Assembly: GCA_963682175.1 (NCBI GenBank) | Contig: OY821770.1 | Coordinates: forward strand, 16,150,501-16,214,500 | Length of the DNA: 64,000 nucleotides | Origin: Triglochin maritima | Taxonomy: Eukaryota > Streptophyta > Magnoliopsida > Alismatales > Juncaginaceae | Direction of reading: 5' to 3' | In this document: positions 11,589 through 23,919 of the stretch, piece after piece | Position numbering within the stretch: the stretch's first letter is position 1 | Layout of the letters: each line of letters opens with the position of its first letter | Position numbers and translations under genes: made by a program | The notes under the pieces: generated by a model | Told to the model about the DNA's origin: nothing | Seen by the model: the letters and a program-made list of their open reading frames with translations, nothing else | Database searches by the model: none

Positions 11589-13716
11589 TGTAGGATTTTG
11601 TGTCCCTATATATGTGTATATTTTTAAAAAATTAATACAAACATGCAAGATCGATTTCATATTTTCATTGATTTTATGTACATGTATATGTTTATTCTAA
11701 TATCATGCATTCCTACATATATTAAAATAAACAAAAGAGAGATGATCATACCCAAAGGTTCTCTAAAACCTTTCAGTAGATCCGGTGCTCCTTTGCTTGT
11801 TGAATCGCCCGCTGATTCGCCTCCAAGTGTTCACCAAACTCTAAACAAGATTAGAGAGAAAAGAGATAGTCAATCAATCTCTAATAAAAGCTTAGAATCT
11901 AGCTAATAACCCCTATTTAAGCTCCTGAGATTTTTATCTCCAAAACTTAAAACTATTAAGAGATTTTCGTGGTGATTAAGGAATGGATTAGAGAGAGAAT
12001 TATATTGCATGTAATAAAACAAGTAGGATGGGGGTCCTTTTATAGGCTCCCAAAACATCTATATCAAGAACTATTCTTTAGTCATGTTCTCTTGTTTTTT
12101 CTCTCCTAAAATTAATCACAAAGTGCCACATAAGCATCCTAAAAAACGTTTGATCAAACCTGGAATTCATCCAACACATGATCTAATTATTCTCTTAATA
12201 ATTCAGGCAAAAATCGCGTTGTTCGGTTAACCGAAAATTCTTCTCGGTCAACCGAACCATTTGGTTGTAACACATGTTCGGATGACCGTGAGCTAGATGG
12301 TCGACCGTTTACCAACCAAAATTTCTCCTGGCAAATTTCTTCGGATGATCGTGTCACGTTTGGTTTACCGAAAATATCCCAAGATAGCTATTGGATATTT
12401 TCTCTCGGTTGATCGTTCAAGCCCGATTGACCAATCCCAATTGTCCAGGCACTCCTGACAATTTCGGTCAACCAAATGCGTTATTTGTTCCCCGTTCGGT
12501 GGACCGTTCCGAAGACACCTTGATGGACCGAACCCTAAAGGGTTTACCGTGCTGACCCCGAATTTGCCTTTGTCAAATTTTGGATTTATATCCAACAAAA
12601 TTTGACCTTTTGGGATTTTTAGCAAATTCATATCTTATGTAATATATTATCCTATGTAATATTAAATTATATCACCTCATAATATATACATCTTATATGA
12701 ATTTATTCATGATTCTAATTATGTCATTTCTCATGACATATTGATTTTATTGATTCACCACATATGTCCATTTTCCACATGAAACCCAACACATCATATG
12801 AACTCAAAATTAAGGTTATTGTTTCCCAATTTTGTGGTGTGACCTATAGGATCATCTAAGCTAAATTGACAGCGATATTAAACACTTAATATCTCAAACT
12901 ATAAGCGGTATCTAGCTACACATTATAGTTACCCAATTACCATAGATGTCTTTGTTCCACTAGAACTAAACACGATCCATTTAGTCATGTAAATGCACCA
13001 CTTGTGTCCGTCCCTTGCCTCATGATATTAAGAATATATACAAAGTAGAAATGTGTCATCTTTGTATTATATTCATTTCTTGATCTTTTTAAGCTAATTA
13101 TAACTATGTACTTTAACTCAAGCTACAATGTGCACATTATAATTTTCCTTTATCAAGGAACCCACTAATATCATCACTCAATTAAGAGGGGCAATGATAA
13201 TCGTTTGACTAGCTATCTTTTCCAGCACAAGTCATGTTCAACCAAATATTACATTTATCACTATACTCATTGATAGTTTTTGACAATAATCAAATCAAGC
13301 ACTTCTTGAGTGAAAAGATATAAGTCTCGTATATTAGGATCCAAGACATAGTAAAACATTAATGACACGAAACACAATTCCATAATATTTTACTTGTTAG
13401 TTCTATTCAATATATAAAAGTAATATTTTCCTCTTTTATATACTCATGTCGTCAATTATTTGTAGAGCTACAACAATAGATGACCAACACGACAATCTTA
13501 TCTCAGTGTCTAATGTTCCATGTTAATTACCATGATTGTGAATAATTTTTTATTTATGTAAACTATTATCTTTTAGAGCTCTACGGTTAAGGACCAAGCG
13601 TCTCTTCCTTAACACTTCCAAAAGACGAATATCATAATCAAGGAACAAAATGTTTGCACATCCAATTCATAATAATTGACATATAAAAGTAAAACTTTTA
13701 GAACACATTCCTTTCA
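11589..13716 (-). mobile_element. Solo LTR (family A), nested
   Basis: It begins TGTAGGATTTTG, ends CATTCCTTTCA, and is flanked by the perfect duplication CGCCC (11584-11588, 13717-13721). On the minus strand it runs from TGAAAGGAATGTG to a TATA box at 12037-12044. Its relatives are 28687-30851 (same orientation), 44239-46290 and 54504-56330 (opposite). A decayed array of GGTCGACC-like words occupies about 12215-12560, upstream of the TATA on the minus strand. No coding content. Confidence 0.88.
12215..12560 (-). promoter_or_regulatory. Decayed GGTCGACC-type motif array in family A LTR
   Basis: Words such as TTCGGTTAACCGAA, CTCGGTCAACCGAA, TGGTCGACCG and TTCGGTGGACCG recur every 20-60 bp. 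Most differ from GGTCGACC by one transition. The array starts about 170 bp upstream of the minus-strand TATA at 12037-12044. A regulatory role is inference from position. Confidence 0.5.
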
Positions 13717-13923
13717 CGCCCCAAGTATCCACACTCTTCCACATGGCGGTCCCTGGGCAGGCACGAACAACGCACCCATCGTTACCTCCCGGCTCACGCG
13801 TTAGGCAAGGACACGGGTTTTCGTGGACAGAGTTGACACTAAACAAGGGCAGGAACCAAGGGTGATACTTGCAACCAAGTCCAACAACTCTGCCAAGCCA
13901 TCAGTCCAAAAAGTTGTCCATAA

Positions 13924-14210
13924 AACACGTCCAGAAATCTATTCATGACCACGTCCAGAAATTTGTCCATAAACACGTCGAGATATCTATCAACAAACAC
14001 ATCCAGAAATCTGTCCAAACATCTATCCAGAAATGTCCACATCCAAAAATGTCCACGTCCACGTCCAGAAATATCCACGTCCACGTCCAGAAATGTCAAC
14101 GTCAACGTCAGAAGTCCAGAAATGTCCACGCCCACGTCCAGAACTCCAAAAATGTACACTTTCAGAAATGTCCATGTCGACATACAGAAATGTCCACGTC
14201 CAGAAATGTT
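13924..14210. repeat. Minisatellite, imperfect CACGTCCAGAAATGTC units
   Basis: About 15 imperfect units of 12-24 bp with the consensus CACGTCCAGAAATGTC repeat through the Tekay-type LTR. Because the units lack stops, long ORFs remain open in several frames on both strands (for example 13869-14291 and 13945-14622); these are composition artefacts, not genes. I do not see this array in the LTR at 31486-33623. Confidence 0.75.
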
Positions 14211-14826
14211 GTCTCTCCTTCCAACACTCCTCGCAAATCCTGGTCACTCTTCCACGGACCGCTGGCTAGCCCAACATCTGTCATGGATTGACCACTCCAG
14301 AGGCCCATCGACCGCCACTCATCACCGGCGAGGCTCCAACCTCTGGCGACAAGCCAAACCACGGTGTGAACAAAAACTAATGCAACTATTGAACTTGACA
14401 TACCTCTCTTTGCGGATTCCCAAAACTCGCTGGAGCTCCGCCAACGATCACCTCCGGTCAGGAACTCTCGAACAAACTACTCCTTGCGCCAGACTCCTCG
14501 CACTTCGCGCCACCGTCGCCCGCTCCGCCCGTCGTAGCCACTGCTTCACCGGAGAAGAGAGGGAAATGAGAGAGATGATGAGTGGAAGAAAGAATGGAAG
14601 AAAAGAGAATGGAAGAGAATAAAACGTTAGTTTTCTCTTCAACCAAAACAAATCCCCTCACATTAACTCCGCCCATCACCCTACTCCACACCCCTACTCT
14701 CATCAGTCATGCCACCACCATCTCCGATCACGTCTCCACCACTCCTTCCTCAATTTCCCATGCAAACCCTCCATCAACCCCACCTAAACACCATTAGTCT
14801 CTTAAGCAAAGATTAGGGTCTTTACA

Positions 14827-17800
14827 ACTTTTTTCAATTAAAAACATTTGGATTGCCACACAAATGACCGCTAAATATTGGGTTGCTCTCACTGCAAGCA
14901 ATTGGTGGTCCAAGATGCCAAGCTAATAACAAAACCCACCATGGATGAGTTGGCTAGAAAATACCATGTACAGTTGCCTACCATAGGACGTGGTGGGGGA
15001 AAGAATTAGCGTTCAAACAATTGCATAGTGATGACAATTGGCAATATTAGATACTTCCGGCTTTTGTTAGTGAACGTAAACATATAAATATCCTAGAAGT
15101 ATTAATGACTTGCAAGTGAAAGTCTGATGACACATTTCTGTTTTTTATGTTTCCAAGCATGCAAGCAGGACATAGAGGTTGTGGAGATTTGGATGACTGC
15201 CACCTTAAGAACAAGCACGCATTAATTTTATTATTTGCAACAGCTTTCATGCAAATAATGAAATTTTTCCGTTTTGACAGTTAAATTTTCTCCTATTGAG
15301 TCATTTAAGGCTTGCTCTTGGTATCTAAGGTGTTTGAAGGAGGGAATAGGATACCCAGAAGGCTTAGTGGTGATCAATGATAGTAAAAGGGTTAGAAATA
15401 GCAGTAGTGTAACAGTATCCAGGTTGTAAGCGTAAAAACATACTAATGATTGTGTAGTATAGACCAGGTAGCAGCATGATTATCAAAGTCATCTTAGGAG
15501 ACTAATTATTCTTAATTCTAAGATCCGAGTAACTCAATAATACTGTGTTAGTTATTTACAGGTAAGTTTAGAATTTCCTCCCAGTATATGCCACAAGCTT
15601 CTACTAAGATTTTAATTCCTTCTAATTCTATATTCATCTTTGAATTACGCACTCATTTTGTTTCCATGGTGATGATTTTCAGGAAATCAACAACTGTATA
15701 TTAAAACATTTGTGACAAAACAACAAAAATCCTAATATATTTCTTGTGATATTTACTTTCTTTTGTTTTGTGTCATATTTGATCGTACTCGGGGTAGTAT
15801 CTACAATTTTGTATACCCACATGGTAACGTCTTTTTTCTAATTTATTTTCATTGTTTTGTCTATTACTTCTCATATATCTTAAAATTCTTTTACATCTTA
15901 CAAATTTTAACCCCAGGTAGATACTTCAATAAAAAAATATAACTGCTTGTAATAAACAATGGAAGAGATAGTGTATGGTCTTTTTTAGGAAAAAAAGGTT
16001 GAAGACCTTAACCTTATGCCCCATTATTGAAAAGACAGACCAAATCAAATCTTTCTTTAGAACAAATCCACAAACCATCACAACCAAAGACTCCTACCCC
16101 GAGGCTTCCAATAGATCAAAAGAAGGTCTATCCCTTCTAAGTTCTCATTCTTTTCCTTTGTTTTCTATATCAAAAATTTCTCTTTTTTGGAAAGTAAAAG
16201 GAACAAGGTCTAGGGACCAGTAGCTCTTATTTGGAGACCATAAAATAGGTTTGATCCACATGGATCAATGACGTTGCATGTCTCCACACTCAACCTCCTA
16301 TTATTGTTGATAAATATCACCATCTCTAAGTTGTCTGTCACTAACACCTTAAGAAAATGTTAGGGCGCTCCTCGATGGTTCTTGCATGGTTCCATACAAC
16401 TTCCTCCAAGGTTAGTTAGGGCCTAGACTTTGAGAAGAAAGTGGACGTAAACCAAAAAGGTTAGACTTCTTGTTGTTCTTCTTCCAAAAAGAAGATGACT
16501 TCCAAGTGTTACAATACAATTGAGATTCTACTCCTCATCTGCCAGTTGTCTCTGATTAAATAATATTTAGGTCATCACTAATCATGATTCGGACGACCTG
16601 GTCATAAGCGTTCTCTTTCTTCTCTCTATCTTTTACGTCAGTTTTCTTTCTCCTCAACTCATTTTCTTCTCTTTCCTATACTATTCACATCTTAACCACA
16701 ACCCACGATAATCAATCTCTCTCCTCTATATCATTTCGGGGTCTATCTTGGAGAGAAAAAAATAAAAATCAAAAATTCAAACAAAAAATCAAAAATGAAA
16801 AATAAACACTTTAAAATGTATGTTGCAGAACGACCGGGTCATCTCCGGATGACCGGAGTCGTGGGGGGATGACCCCGTTGGTGGTGGTCTTATTTTGAAT
16901 TTTGATATTCAATACTAGTTTTTTATGAAAAATAATGTAAACCTAACTATTGATGTGACCCCATGGGATTGATTGTCCTAGAAGATCACCAAGAAATACA
17001 AGTAATGACCCCTCGTGATGTGGTTCAATTATGGAAAGAGTGCGAACATTTCCTTTAGTCTTTAGACACCGGTTCAAATACAAGGCTCTACTTACAAAAA
17101 CAAAATACAACAAGATTATGATGAAAATGATATTGGATCACGTTAAGTTCAGTTTAACACCACAATCCTCTTGTTTCAAAGCGATGGTTGGTGTCGTATG
17201 ATGTTGGGTCATGGAAAAACAAAAATACGTAATTTGATTTCGAAATGCTACATTAATAGTATTTGAAAAAAATCTAGTTGATGATGCAACCTTATTAATT
17301 AACTCGAATGGGTTCCATAGGATGTTTGTTGGAATTAGATTCAAGAGCAAAGTTTTGGTTTGGCAATGGGGTTTTTCCACAAAATCTCCAAAAGAGTAAT
17401 TTTCTTTTTATTTAAGTGTCCCTGAAGGTGCTTTTCTAGATGTTAACTGTTAACATCTCTTTCCTGTGATCTTTACTTTATTTATTGTCCCCTTGTGGGC
17501 TTGTCAAGTTGCCCACCATTATTTTGTTCGGTAACATGGAAGTGATGTCAAGTCCTTCATTTGGTGGTCAAGATGTGAGTACGTGCTGTGACTTTCATTT
17601 ATCGAATTGAGGGTGCAGACCTATGCTTCTTTATTGGTGATTCCACTGTGGAAGCTAATATTCTCGAGACCGCAAGTATGTTTTGCATCCCCACGATAAT
17701 ATTCTTAACGCATATATAATTACCAAAAAAAATAATCATAACAATAATAGATAAAGATAATTGAAAAGCAATCTATTTAGATGAACTAGCTTAGTAAGAT

Positions 17801-19003
17801 ATTGGAAAGTACGTACGTACATGCCATATTTTGCGTTTTGGATTTTGTATTATCCGTTTCACTATTTGAGTGAGTGTCGAATATGTCGAACAAATTTAAT
17901 CTATAATGATAAAACATTTGTTTCTGTATTAGTGCATTTGTTCCTCAAGTGTGGTATCGTAAAGTTTGATTCTCGAGTTGTATGGGTTTCCACGTAATTC
18001 TTTCGATCTTTTGGTGTTTGACTTTTTTTCTATTCTAGTTTCTGTGTTTTGTGAGTATTACATAAATACATAGTTTCTGTGAGTGACTGGTTGAAACTAT
18101 GTGATTCCCCAGCTAACAAAAATGTTAATGTACGTCTTGAAGGACAGAAATATATATACTTTCCTTGTTCATTTTTTTGACATGCAAGTCAAGCCCACCT
18201 ATTTGCTAATTTGATATGAAAAATTTAGTCCTATTATGTTAAATTTCTTCTTTAGATTCGGGTCAAGGTATGATTGCATGGTTTGGATGAAATCCCCTCT
18301 TTAAGTATTTCAAGTTCTTGAAACTCATCCAATGTCTACTATTATTTCATCATATCATGCATTATCTTGTCTTATTAATTAGTGATTGAGTTGTGGAAGG
18401 AACTACTCTTAAACTCATATTATCCAACCATTTAGTCATATTCTCAATATCCTATGATTCTTTTGACACAATGTATGAAAGTCCTCCTCTCTCTCGAGTT
18501 CGCTTATTCTCACTCTATCTTTAGCGTAGAGGTAATAACTAAAAAGCTTCCTGAGAAACAATTGACCACGAATTAAAACAGCACGTGTTGAAAAGAAGAA
18601 AATTTCACCTACCACAATCATATTTTTTGTAAGAATGAATTTAATACTAAACAACATGGTTATAATTTACTTATCTGTATAGTATACAACTTCTTTTGAT
18701 GTTACTTTGCTTTTTTGAAAAAGTAATGAAGTAGACAGAAAAAAATGGATAATTGGATTGAGTATCCATCCTGACTTGTGCGTTAGCCACTTGGAATTTT
18801 CTACTCGGCGTAACTAACAGTGACTTCCACTCAAATTGACGATAAAGCAATTAAAGCTGCTCTGGATTTGACATTGTATCTTCTTTTTCTACATTCACGC
18901 ATCTAATCTTTATGAATTATTTTACTAAATATTTGCACGATTATTTTTCTTAACGTTAACTACCGAAATTGCAGAGTTCTCCCGCTCCTTAGTATGAAAA
19001 TTT
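14827..19003. other. 4.2-kb interval without recognisable gene
   Basis: This is AT-rich sequence with only short ORFs (60-82 codons) lacking known motifs. Around 16835-16885 there are GATGACCGG/CCGG dyads and at 17812-17825 a GTACGTACGTAC run. No LTR ends, terminal repeats or gene-like splice structure were recognised. It may be old intergenic DNA or decayed transposon. Confidence 0.5.
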
Positions 19004-19609
19004 TGTTGACAAATACGAATATTATCTTGTGATATAGTGAATTACACATGTCGAATAAAATATATAACATGATTCAGACGAAACCAACAACAAAAATCAT
19101 GATTACGAAACAAATAAACAACAAAAATAGTAGTAATTAGAAAGACCTTCCAACCAAGCTTTCGATTTGCGACTTGCCTTAGAGAAAATATCACCTCCAC
19201 GTACCAGTGCGATGAGTTTGACGTTTTTCCCCAAGAGAGAATGGTTCCTTCGTCGAGTAGACGCACATCGGAGCCGATGAACCACGAAAGCAGAACGAGA
19301 CCAAGAATTTCGCTTTCAACATAGAACTAGGGTAGTGACAGAGGGAGAAAACTTGTGTATATTGTGTATATTATTTTTCTTGGGTGGAGTGCAATACATT
19401 TTCTAGTAGTCTATGACACAAAAATCGGACCCCTTAACCCCATGACCACGACGTGATGGGACACTCGATCACGCGTGTGGAAGTACGTGTGTCCAACCAC
19501 TCCTTCCACTCCACTTCTCGGAAGTTAATAAAGGCAAAAGGTAACTTTTTTCAACATCCCACGATTTCCGACGTGGGAGTAACCTCACACATGGATTTCT
19601 TCTCCAACA
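19004..19609 (-). repeat. Copia-2 3' LTR
   Basis: It parallels 26449-27285 over its length, for example TTTTTCCCCAAGA, GTAGTCTATGA and CACGACGTGATGGGACAC. The minus-strand start is TGTTGGAGAAG at 19609, preceded (higher coordinates) by a purine tract (minus strand TAGGGGAA) that is the likely polypurine tract. Left boundary TGTTGAC at 19004 is approximate. Confidence 0.8.
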
Positions 19610-19870
19610 TTCCCCTACAATTCCATTGTTAATTAAGCGAAAAATTATTGCAACCTAGTGCTTTCAGCAATTGTGCCTTTTGGGTTTGAACCACAACCCG
19701 AGTTCTTCAACTTTACCCTACAGGAACTAAGTGAACTGAAGTCTTGAACTTGAACATTTGTTGTGGAGATGTCCATTGAGAACAACTCCAACACTCAGAT
19801 TGGTTGGGTTGTCATTCTCGATGAGTCATGAAAATAGTCTTAGTCTAATCCCCAACTTGGATTTTAAAAT

Positions 19871-20178
19871 TTAAGCTAAATCAAGTCCTTTGGGGAATAT
19901 ATTGTCTTTGGTACCAACAAAATCAACAGTTATCACCCTTTCAGAGACTACCTCCCTTACAGACTTCAGTCTGACTTTGATGTGTCTCCTTTGTTTGTTA
20001 TTATACTTTGAGCTTCTCAGCTTTGCAATAGCAATCATACTATAATAATGCACAAATATTGCAAGAACTGGTTTGCTATTCATTGGCAATTTAGAAAAGG
20101 AGTCCTTTCGACTGCTCAACTTCCATTCCACTTATATCCAAAGCACAAAGTTCAGCCTCAAAAATAGATCGAGACAGT
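19871..20178 (-). pseudogene. Copia-2 RNase H C-terminal part
   Basis: The minus-strand reading resembles the end of Copia pol: a segment with EAELCALDISGME, then RRHIKVRLKSVREVVSE and VITVDFVGTKDN, the usual run-up to the end of RNase H. It abuts the solo LTR at 20179 and is separated by it from the upstream RNase H half (21313-21528). About 15 residues expected between the halves are missing. The cleavage of RNA in RNA-DNA hybrids is the family function; this copy is broken. Confidence 0.75.
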
Positions 20179-21318
20179 TGTAGGATCGATGACCCCTTAT
20201 TATATCTAATTAATTCCCTAATTTCTACTTAAATATGCAACGGAAATGATAATTAAAACAATAGAGAATATGTACGCAAACAACAAGAAGACTCAGCGAT
20301 TTTATAGAGGTTTGGCACCCCACCCGTGTCCTACTTCCTCTCTTCAAAGCTCTGCTCGATTCCACAACCTACGCCTACGCCTTCACTAATTCAATCTTGT
20401 TCTAGGCCAAGATCAAGCCTTTACACCAGGAATTCGCGAACAATCCTCGCCGAGCTCGGATCCTCCTCTCACAACCCGAGAGGGATGCTTCGAGCTTTAA
20501 CCAAAACATTTACAACCTTTTGTTGACAAAGGGAATGTGTAACAAGATACTCTAACTTGAGCACACTTAAGTATGATTGAGAAGTTTGGTCAAGTGGTGA
20601 AGTTTAAACTTTTGAGTGTAGGATTGAGATTTCTTGAATGGAAAGTCTCTCTCTAGTGTATGTAGCAAATGGAAGTATGAGAGATGTGTAAATAAGGTGT
20701 GAGAACTTCTATTTATAAGCTCCTAGAGAGATATAGTCGTTCGTATTGATTTCGTAAAAGTTTGTGTAAAAACACAAAACGGAAAACAAAGTTTAGCAAA
20801 TTTGTCATAAACCGGTAAACCGACACGGGATGAACGATCGCCCGTTTCCATGAAAATAAGGAAACGATCGAATCAACTAAAGATTTGGTCGAACCAAATG
20901 GGTTATGACTTAAATTATCTAATGAACTAATTCTAGGGGTGGCCGACCGTTTAGAGAGTTTTGGAAAGGTAAAAGATTGGCGGTCGAACGCAACAAGGAA
21001 GTTCGTCCGACCGGAAATATCAAGAACTTTTGGGCACACAAATAGTCTTCATCCGGTTGACGGTTGCTTGGCAACGTTCGAGCGGTGGCCAAATACATTC
21101 TAGGGGTGAGGTGAGTTTATACGAATACGACCATTGGAGAATACGACAAGAATAATGGTCATATGAAAATACGTGAAACAGTTGACTGAAATGTCAAAAC
21201 GGGTCGACCAGTTGAGCTGGGAAAGATCACTATTGGAGTTAACGATTAACTGATAGAAACGGTCCAAAGGAAAACTCATTTCAGTCGATTGTTTTGCACA
21301 AATAGTTTAGGTTTAGGT
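20179..21318 (-). mobile_element. Truncated solo LTR (family B), copy 1
   Basis: It starts TGTAGGATC and is collinear with 21858 onward, sharing the TTTTATAGAGGTTTG motif, the CTTCCTCTCTT tract, a TATA box (20710-20717, minus) and the motif array. Homology stops near 21318, so about 340 bp of its minus-strand 5' end and a little of the Copia-2 host are deleted. No target duplication remains. Confidence 0.72.
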
Positions 21319-21857
21319 TTTGCACAAAGTAAAAACATACCCTGTAACACTATTACTCCCAGAGTTTTTGGTTGTCCAGCTTACATCATTGTACCCTTCG
21401 AGTGCAGCTGAGAATTTCCCATAATGCATCCCAATGGTAGAAGTATCATTTAAGTACTTTAATACTTTATCTAAAGCCTCCCAATGTGTACAATCAGGAC
21501 AATTTGTGTATCTACGAAGTTTTCTCACAAAGAATAAAATATCCGGTCATGTGCAATTTGCAAGATACATCAAACTACCTATAATCTAAGAATATCTGAA
21601 CTATGAAACTGGAACACCACTCTTGTTGGTTTACAAAGGTTTATAAGAATCATATGAGATTTTCACAAATCTACAATTTATATAGCCAAATCTCTCAAGA
21701 ATATTCTCAACAGAGTGAGATTGAGATAAGGAAATACCCTCAACTGATCGAATCAGTTTGAGACCCAAAATCTACAACATATATATCCTTCATCTCAAAC
21801 TTAGTACACAAGTACTTTGTTTCATGTATTATGTAAAGGTTGGAGCTAAATAGTAAT
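21313..21857 (-). pseudogene. Copia-2 RT C-terminal and RNase H N-terminal part
   Basis: From 21857 down, the minus strand reads fragments like LCTKFEMKDIYVVDF (RT connection), then from 21528 RKLRRYTNCPDCTHWEALDK, VLKYLNDTSTIGMHYGK and EGYNDVSWTTKNSGSN, ending GYVFTL at the junction. These match the RT-RNase H region of Copia elements. Stops and frame changes occur between 21530 and 21857. It is bounded by solo LTRs on both sides. Confidence 0.8.
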
Positions 21858-23388
21858 TGTAGGATCATTATGGGTCGCTAATTCTAATCAATTTTAAGCT
21901 TTAATTCCTACTTAAACAAACAAGATGTGCAGCAGAAACAATTTAAACAAAGTAGGGAAAAGCAATGCAAACCACCACAATGGACACGGGTATTTTTATA
22001 GAGGTTTGACATCCTGCCTACTTCCTCTCTTGCAATCTCCGCTCGACGCCACGAACTCCGCTCACGACTTCACTATCCGCTCCCCATTCCGAGTCGGGAG
22101 ACAACACCTTACAAAGCAAGCTCCGCGAACAACCTCGCGAACTTGGTTTCCTCCTCTCACAATCTGAGATGGATGCTTCGGGCTTTCACCAAAACCTTTA
22201 CTTCTTTTGACATCAACATTGAGTGAAACAACACTCTCTAACTTGAGCACACTTTGAGTAGGATATATCAATGATCAAAAGTGTGGAATTTAGGCTTGGA
22301 GAGTAGGATTGGGGAAGTAAAAGCTTGGGAGTTTCTCTTAGATGTGTATGACAATATGAAGTGTAAGAGTTATTGAATTGTGTCTTGGTAACACCTATAT
22401 ATAAGCTCTAAGAGAATTATAGTCGTTGGGATTAATAAAGTAAAAGTTTGTGTAAGAAACACAAAACAGAATTGAGCATGTCACAGTTCGGGTTAAGTTC
22501 GGTCGACCGAAACGAGTAAAACGGTCGACCGGAAGACGTGCAGAAAGAGTGTCCAGAAAAGTCCAGAGACGTCCAGGAACAAAACGGTCGACCGAACAGG
22601 GGTCACTCGAACCAACAAGGCTACAACTTAAGTGTACTTAATTGAACGGCCGAACTAAATGTGGGACGGTAGACCGTTTAGGCAGACCAGAAATATTGTC
22701 CATGGACAAACGGTCGACCAGAGACTAGGGAACGATCGACCGGAAACTTCCAGGCACTTAGGTGTTCAAGAGATGTTTAAGTTTGGTCGACCGAAACTAG
22801 GTCCACGGTCGAGTGGTGGTTACATGTATTTTTGGGGGTATGGATAAAGATGTGAATACGACCGTTGGTATAATACGACAAGTCTAACGGTCAAATGACA
22901 CATGTAGACAGTCGAAAACAAATTTCAAAAAGGTCGACCAGTTTAACATTATTGGCTTACAGATTAACTGATCCAATCGGTCAAACAGAGAACTTGTTCG
23001 GTTGATCGATTTTGCTCAGTCAGTTCAGGTTTAGGTTTTAGTGTTTTCCGGTCTATGTTTGGGTGACCTATTAAAGTCAAAATGATCTGAGATTTTGTGT
23101 GTGACTTCTACAACGAACCTAGTGTGTATGTGATTAGTTATTTACTCTATTATGCTCAAGTATCGTAAGTTCCTAAGACTCAAAAGAAATACATAATTAC
23201 ATGTCTTCAAAAAACTTGATTAAATGTCTTGACTTACATTCATTTCTTCCTTGAGTCTTGATCACCCGTAGATGTTAGCATAATACAATATGTATGTCAT
23301 GCATAATGTGTGTTACACTACATTTGATTGTTATTAAGATTAGGTTGATTAAATCATCAAAATATGGATTAAGGCCTAAAAGCCAACA
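21858..23388 (-). mobile_element. Solo LTR (family B), copy 2
   Basis: The perfect 5-bp duplication GTAAT lies at 21853-21857 and 23389-23393. The ends are TGTAGGATC and AAAAGCCAACA, so the minus-strand start is TGTTGGCTTTTAGGCC. A minus-strand TATA box lies at about 22395-22403. Six exact GGTCGACC octamers occur from 22501 to 22940, upstream of the TATA. It landed immediately after the RT active-site coding segment of Copia-2. Confidence 0.9.
22498..22945 (-). promoter_or_regulatory. GGTCGACC array in family B LTR
   Basis: Six exact GGTCGACC octamers plus near matches (GATCGACCGG, CGGTCGAGTG) lie about 95-540 bp upstream of the minus-strand TATA. The flanking bases are usually CGGTCGACCG(A/G). 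The corresponding region of copy 1 (20810-21290) is eroded. Enhancer-like function is inference. Confidence 0.55.
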
Positions 23389-23393
23389 GTAAT

Positions 23394-23890
23394 ATGTCAT
23401 CGACATATAAACACAATGCAATGCATGCATCACCTTGAACCTTGCAATAGACACACTTGTCAGAATCAATAACCTGGAATCCAATTGATAATATTATTTT
23501 CTCAAAATTTTCATGCCAAGATTTTGGGGCTTGTTTGATTCCATAAAGAGACTTAACCGGTTTACAAACTATGTTCTCGCTTTCAGAAGCTACAAATCCT
23601 TCAGGTTGATCCATATAGATTTCTTCTTCAAAATCACCATGAAAAATAGATTTTACATCCATTTGATGGATCGTAAAATCATATATGAACATCAATGCTA
23701 AGAGCACTCAGATAGTAGTCATACGAGACACTGGAGAATATGTATGAAAATAGTCAATTCTTTGCTTTTGTTTAAACCCCTTGACACTTAATCTGGCTTT
23801 ATACTTATCAATGGAACCATATGATTTTAATTTCTTTTTAAATATCCATTTACAACCGATGGTTGAATAACCTGGAGGAAGATTTACCAA
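23394..23890 (-). pseudogene. Copia-2 reverse transcriptase N-terminal part
   Basis: The minus strand reads a Copia RT start (VNLPPGYSTIGCKWIFKKKL, then YKARLSVKGFKQKQRIDYFH) in 23708-23890. It continues in a second frame (23394-23707) with HQMDVKSIFHGDFEEEIYMD, SLYGIKQAPKSWHE and the active-site motif CLYVDDILL. The motif keeps its two aspartates. A stop or frame change at about 23707 separates the two parts. The solo LTR at 21858-23388 cuts the frame just downstream of the active site. Confidence 0.82.
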
Positions 23891-23919
23891 CTCCCATGTC
23901 CCATTTGAGATAATATAGT

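Larger units (their letters stand above)
9194..14826 (-). mobile_element. Tekay-type solo LTR with two nested solo LTRs
   Basis: The ends are TGTAACATCCCCGA at 9194 and GGTCTTTACA at 14826. Read on the minus strand, long stretches match the LTR of the large Tekay element at 31486-33623: the GGTGAGGAGGCGTTCGCACTT region near 11060, GATAGGTGCCCAATCG near 11148, and the block from 13725 (CCACACTCTTCCACATGGCG) to about 13840. Subtracting the two nested insertions leaves about 2.19 kb, close to the 2.14 kb of that LTR. Target duplication is weak (GTTTT versus ACTTT), so the outer boundaries are slightly uncertain. Confidence 0.75.

Noticed and set aside
13945..14622. 225-codon ORF (and the 140-codon ORF at 13869)
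   Set aside because: Open only because they run through the minisatellite units; protein is a simple repeat and lies inside an LTR.
18436..18657. 73-codon minus ORF as missing hAT transposase C-terminus left of Copia-2
   Set aside because: No dimerisation-domain motif; no evidence that Copia-2 split the hAT gene.
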